Shown: positions 63,796 through 64,000 of the stretch, one piece after another
Numbering within the stretch: position 1 is the stretch's first letter
Layout: the number at the start of each line of letters is the position of its first letter
Source: Apostichopus japonicus
Taxonomy: Eukaryota > Echinodermata > Holothuroidea > Aspidochirotida > Stichopodidae
DNA: 64,000 nt
Reading direction: 5' to 3'
Assembly (NCBI RefSeq): GCF_037975245.1
Contig: NC_092568.1
Location: 42,275,631 to 42,339,630, forward strand
Made by a program: the position numbers and the translations under genes
Notes under the pieces: generated by a model
What the model was told of the DNA's origin: nothing
Database searches by the model: none
What the model saw: the letters and a program-made list of their open reading frames with translations, nothing else

Positions 63796-64000
63796 GTCAA
63801 GCTATGTATGTAGCCTTGTCATAGTATATAAATATTTTCTTATGAAAAATAAAGGTAGACAAACTTTATGCACTATACAGTACTTTAAATTAAATTTTAA
63901 CTTCTGACTACATGTGTACCAGCAATGTATTTTCTTGTTAAGTTTCTGACATTCAACAAGTCTGAATTTAGAAAATGGTTCTCTGTGTGCTAGAAAGATA

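Overview
The window looks like nuclear DNA from an animal, most likely a marine invertebrate. It is AT-rich, has spliced genes with GT-AG introns up to about 24 kb, and carries many minisatellites and small DNA transposons. Only two protein genes can be supported, both on the + strand. The species cannot be named from the sequence; an echinoderm- or hemichordate-like deuterostome is a guess.

Gene 1 (left edge to 4706) is the 3' end of an AP-4 adaptor complex mu subunit gene (AP4M1). Its last two coding exons lie at 4156-4273 and 4509-4706, and the upstream intron is filled by a 65-bp tandem array that runs off the left edge. From 4707 to about 16.8 kb is intergenic DNA. It holds a 102-bp dimeric repeat, a 31-bp array, microsatellites and several hAT-like elements, three of which have clear target-site duplications; one splits an (ATC)n microsatellite and one is nested inside another element.

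Gene 2 (16855 to beyond 64000) is the 5' part of a K+-dependent Na+/Ca2+ exchanger gene (SLC24/NCKX family). Four coding exons (16855-17005, 33569-33697, 57563-57639, 58637-58711) join in perfect phase (1, 1, 0) to give 144 residues: a signal-anchor segment, a short glycosylatable extracellular region and the start of the first exchanger repeat. Introns are 16.6 kb, 23.9 kb and 1.0 kb, plus at least 5.3 kb that runs off the right edge.

The introns are dominated by unrelated tandem arrays with unit lengths of about 106, 57, 71, 49, 102, 80, 30 (nested 213- and 804-825-bp higher-order repeats), 63, 52 and 44 bp. Across the window arrays make up roughly a third of the sequence. Two arrays are each split by a hAT-like transposon (19045-20427 and 51565-53665). 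A small MITE family has three copies.

The most interesting signal is the 7-mer TACTGTA/TACAGTA, scattered across about 17-64 kb. At six places inside tandem arrays the sister units preserve the unoccupied site, so TA has become TACWGTA. This is the known excision footprint of Tc1/mariner elements with CAG ends and a 3-nt stagger. A second signal is that the 106-bp array in intron 1 carries about 50 copies of the 5'-splice-site consensus CAGGTAAGAG in the sense direction. I found no CRISPR array, operon, rRNA or tRNA.
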